In this document: piece by piece, positions 61,703-64,000 of the stretch
How positions within the stretch are numbered: the stretch's first letter is position 1
Layout of the letters: each line of letters opens with the position of its first letter
Source of the DNA: JACDAE01 sp963717195
Lineage (GTDB): Bacteria; Chloroflexota; Ktedonobacteria; Ktedonobacterales; Ktedonobacteraceae
Length of the DNA: 64,000 nucleotides
Direction of reading: 5' to 3'
Assembly: GCA_963717195.1 (NCBI GenBank)
Contig: CAVQVR010000001.1
Location: 310,001 to 374,000 of the forward strand
Position numbers and translations under genes: made by a program
Notes under the pieces: generated by a model
What the model was told of the DNA's origin: nothing
Database searches by the model: none
The model's input: the letters and a program-made list of their open reading frames with translations, nothing else

Positions 61703-63178
61703 ATGACCATCACAGAACTTCCTCCTATCGTTCCATTAGTTCCATCTCCTATCTATGAACGTATGTCAGAAACACGTAAAGCGGAAGTGATTTCGGAACT
61801 GAGCAACCTGCTTGGAACGCGTTATGTTCTTCATTCAAACTACGACCTGACCATGTACGAATATGATGCCTCCATTGATCGCGGCAAACCTGAAATCGTA
61901 GTGATGCCTGCCAACAGCGAGGAGGTGGCAGCAATCGTCAAAATCGCTGCCCGCTACTCCGTTCCGGTCGTGCCACGCGGCGCAGGTACAGGTCTCAGTG
62001 GCGGCGCTATCCCTATATACGGCGGCATCGTCATCGTCTTTACACGTATGAACCGCATCCTTGAGATTGATTATGAAAACCTGCGTGCCGTTGTGCAGCC
62101 AGGCCTTGTCAACCTCCATCTGAGTACAGCGCTTACACCACAGGGCTTCTACTACGTCCCTGATCCCAGCAGCCAGCGTTCGTGCACTATCGGAGGCAAT
62201 GTAGGCGAAAACGCCGGGGGACCGCATACACTTATTTACGGCGTCACAACCAATCACGTCCTGGGCCTCGAAGTGGTCACTTCTGAAGGAGATATTCTCA
62301 CAGTCGGCGGCTGGACACAGGATACCCCGGGTTACGATCTCACAGGTCTACTCATCGGCTCCGAAGGAACGCTGTGTATAGTAACAAAAATTATCGTGCG
62401 CATCGTTCCCGTAGCTGAAGCAGTCAAAACGATGGTCGCCGTCTTTGATAAGATGGATGATGCCTCCAATACCGTCTCCGAAATTATCGCCAGCGGCGTC
62501 ATTCCCGCCGCTATTGAGATGATGGACGAAATGATCTTGCAGGCAGTCGAAGCGGACACACACGCAGGCTACCCCACTGATGCAGCAGCCGTTATCTTAA
62601 TGGAATCAGAAGGGCTGCGTGAAAGCGTCGCCGAACAGATCGCACAGATCGTGGCTATATGCAACACACACTCTGCCCGTGTCGTACGCATCGCTAAAGA
62701 TGAAGCAGAACGACAACTACTCTGGGCTGGCCGGAAAAACGCTTTTGGCGCTGTAGGACGCATCAGTCCAGAGTTTTATGTGCAAGATGGCGTTGTTCCA
62801 CGCACAAAACTTCCCTATGTATTACGCCGGATCAGTGAAATCTGTTCATCTTATGGATTGAGAGTTGGCAATGTATTTCATGCCGGAGATGGTAACCTTC
62901 ACCCTTTAATCCTCTTCGATTCCCATGTACCCGGCGAGATTGAGCGCGTGCGCAAGGCTGGACATGAAATCCTCCAGGTATGTGCAGACGCTGGGGGCAC
63001 CATCACTGGCGAACATGGCGTTGGCCTTGAAAAACAGGAAGAGATGGCATTGATCTTTAACGATACCGACTTGCGAATCATGCAACAGGTACGCGATGCA
63101 TGGAATCCTGATCAGCTCTTTAATCCTGGTAAGCTCTTTCCGTTGCCAGGACGCTGCGCAGATATTAAGCAATTGTGA
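61703..63178 (+). CDS. glcD: Glycolate/D-lactate oxidase FAD subunit
   Basis: A 491-residue FAD-linked oxidase of the VAO family oxidising glycolate (or D-lactate) to glyoxylate (or pyruvate). It has the FAD-binding PRGAGTGLSGGAIP, GGNVGENAGGPHTLIYG, LLIGSEGTLCIVT, and the C-terminal FHAGDGNLHPLILFD and ITGEHGVGLEK. The companion glcE begins 124 bases later. A third subunit (GlcF, iron-sulphur) would be expected beyond the window. Confidence 0.92.
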   Translation: MTITELPPIVPLVPSPIYERMSETRKAEVISELSNLLGTRYVLHSNYDLTMYEYDASIDRGKPEIVVMPANSEEVAAIVKIAARYSVPVVPRGAGTGLSGGAIPIYGGIVIVFTRMNRILEIDYENLRAVVQPGLVNLHLSTALTPQGFYYVPDPSSQRSCTIGGNVGENAGGPHTLIYGVTTNHVLGLEVVTSEGDILTVGGWTQDTPGYDLTGLLIGSEGTLCIVTKIIVRIVPVAEAVKTMVAVFDKMDDASNTVSEIIASGVIPAAIEMMDEMILQAVEADTHAGYPTDAAAVILMESEGLRESVAEQIAQIVAICNTHSARVVRIAKDEAERQLLWAGRKNAFGAVGRISPEFYVQDGVVPRTKLPYVLRRISEICSSYGLRVGNVFHAGDGNLHPLILFDSHVPGEIERVRKAGHEILQVCADAGGTITGEHGVGLEKQEEMALIFNDTDLRIMQQVRDAWNPDQLFNPGKLFPLPGRCADIKQL

Positions 63179-63186
63179 AAGACATC

Positions 63187-63241
63187 TGTACAGGCAAAGT
63201 GGGCTACACGGGCTTTGTGGGTTGCACAGGCTTATAAATCG
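63187..63241. repeat. GTAGGG-type element between glcD and glcE
   Basis: Contains two imperfect copies of GGGCT(A/T)CACGGGCTT-like sequence and ends ATAAATCGCGTCCCTACA, whose complement begins TGTAGGGACGCGATTTAT, related to the elements at 14821 and 21520 but in reverse orientation relative to glcD. Confidence 0.6.
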
Positions 63242-63302
63242 CGTCCCTACAGATGGATCTTGACAGGGCAGTATCAGCAATCCTTTGTATAAGAGGTCAC
63301 CA

Positions 63303-64000
63303 ATGGAAGATTTCGCAGCGCTCGTCGATATTCTACAGGAACATGTTTCCTCTGCGCAGGTAGCAGATGATACAGATACATTACGCAACTACACCATAGA
63401 TGGCATGCTACCACGACTGCTCGTCAGGCCAACGACCGTTGATGCGGTGTCTCAAGTAGTCGCATTCGCCAATCAGCACAACCTGACCGTTCTCGCACGT
63501 GGTGGCGGCTCACGCATGAACCTGGGAGGACTGGCCGAACACATTGATATATCGATAGAAACAAATCAATTGGGCCACTTGTTGGAGCATGAAGGGCCAG
63601 ACCTCACCTGTCATGTCGAGGCCGGGATGACGCTTGCTGCTTTACAGAAAGAATTAGCCAGGCAGGGGCAGCAACTATCAATCGACCCACCCGATGCAGA
63701 ACAATCTACCATTGGAGGCATTCTCGCCTCCAATGCCAGTGGCCCTAAACGCCTGCGCTATGGCACGGCACGCGATCTGCTCATCGGCTTGCGTGTTGTA
63801 CAGGCGAACGGTGATATCTCGCGTAGTGGCGGACGTGTTGTCAAAAACGTAGCTGGTTATGACTTAAACAAACTTTATATCGGCTCTCTGGGCACACTTG
63901 GTATTATTGTAGAAGCAAATTTCAAGCTTCATCCGTTGCCAGTTGCCGAACGCACCCTCCTGCTCACCTACTCAAATGCAGAAGACGCGATGCACACAGT
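63303..64000 (+). CDS. glcE: Glycolate oxidase subunit GlcE, partial (runs off window)
   Basis: The first 232 codons of an FAD-binding subunit. ATG 63303 follows GAGGT. FAD-site motifs are VLARGGGSRMNLGG, then STIGGILASNASGPKRLRYG, GGRVVKNVAGYDLNKLYIGSLGTLGII and a LHPLP end, typical of GlcE. No stop before the window end. It works with GlcD as part of the glycolate oxidase complex. Confidence 0.9.
   Translation, partial: MEDFAALVDILQEHVSSAQVADDTDTLRNYTIDGMLPRLLVRPTTVDAVSQVVAFANQHNLTVLARGGGSRMNLGGLAEHIDISIETNQLGHLLEHEGPDLTCHVEAGMTLAALQKELARQGQQLSIDPPDAEQSTIGGILASNASGPKRLRYGTARDLLIGLRVVQANGDISRSGGRVVKNVAGYDLNKLYIGSLGTLGIIVEANFKLHPLPVAERTLLLTYSNAEDAMHT

Noticed and set aside
1..64000. CRISPR array, prophage or biosynthetic gene cluster
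   Set aside because: No regularly spaced direct repeats, phage structural genes or assembly-line enzymes were seen.

Overview
The window is a bacterial chromosomal segment of roughly 50% GC. Gene content suggests a large-genome Chloroflexota bacterium, most likely class Ktedonobacteria: Hanks-type kinases with extracellular sensor domains, zinc-ribbon/BACON surface proteins, many one- and two-component regulators, F420-type oxidoreductases, and many short palindromic intergenic repeats. There is no rRNA or ribosomal protein here to confirm this, so the placement is inference.

Layout. 0-3.2 kb: a GAF-PAS-class III nucleotide cyclase whose stop codon overlaps that of a convergent acetyltransferase. 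3.2-7 kb: an amino-sugar uptake and catabolism cluster (PTS IICB, IIA, NagA) behind a promoter with two perfect palindromes and a highly structured leader. 7-12.2 kb: a KimA-like permease with two USP-like cytoplasmic repeats, and an apparently intact IS200/IS605-type tnpB without tnpA. 12.4-17.1 kb: murD, a CoA-binding protein, an F420-type oxidoreductase and an orphan metal-type ABC ATPase. 17.6-24.6 kb: secreted protease, lipoprotein, BACON-repeat membrane protein, and a histidine kinase/response regulator pair. 24.8-27.9 kb: DrrAB-type ABC exporter, tRNA-His, cysE. 28-38.5 kb: nucleoside hydrolase, phosphofructokinase, acetyltransferase, phosphohexomutase, sigma-70 factor, GT87 glycosyltransferase, DedA protein. 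38.6-44.4 kb: an FHA-linked pseudokinase and a TetR/MFS/HlyD efflux operon. 44.5-47.3 kb: galT-galK with an unknown leading gene. 47.4-53.5 kb: methyltransferase, mutY, an IS605-type right-end relic, a small HTH protein with a PIG-L deacetylase, and a receptor kinase. 53.7-58 kb: a FolK fusion with a COG1469 GTP cyclohydrolase, an ICMT-like protein and a Tat-exported vanadium haloperoxidase. 58.3-64 kb: rsfS, a lamin-tail surface protein, an atypical GH4 protein, and glcD-glcE (glcE runs off the end).

Three patterns cut across the window. First, palindromic elements with GTAGGG ends sit at or a few bases from gene stop codons, and in two cases appear to supply the TAG itself. Second, five genes (response regulator, drrA, cysE, a small HTH gene, GH4) are each repaired by removing one base, and a sixth (GT87) is split by an in-frame TGA. 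This is either a systematic sequence-error signature or real decay or phase variation. Third, several proteins depart from their families at key positions or in architecture: a cyclase without the purine-selecting Lys, a pseudokinase-FHA protein, a tandem-HTH TetR protein, the FolK fusion, and a GH4 protein lacking both metal ligands. I see no CRISPR array, prophage or classical biosynthetic cluster.
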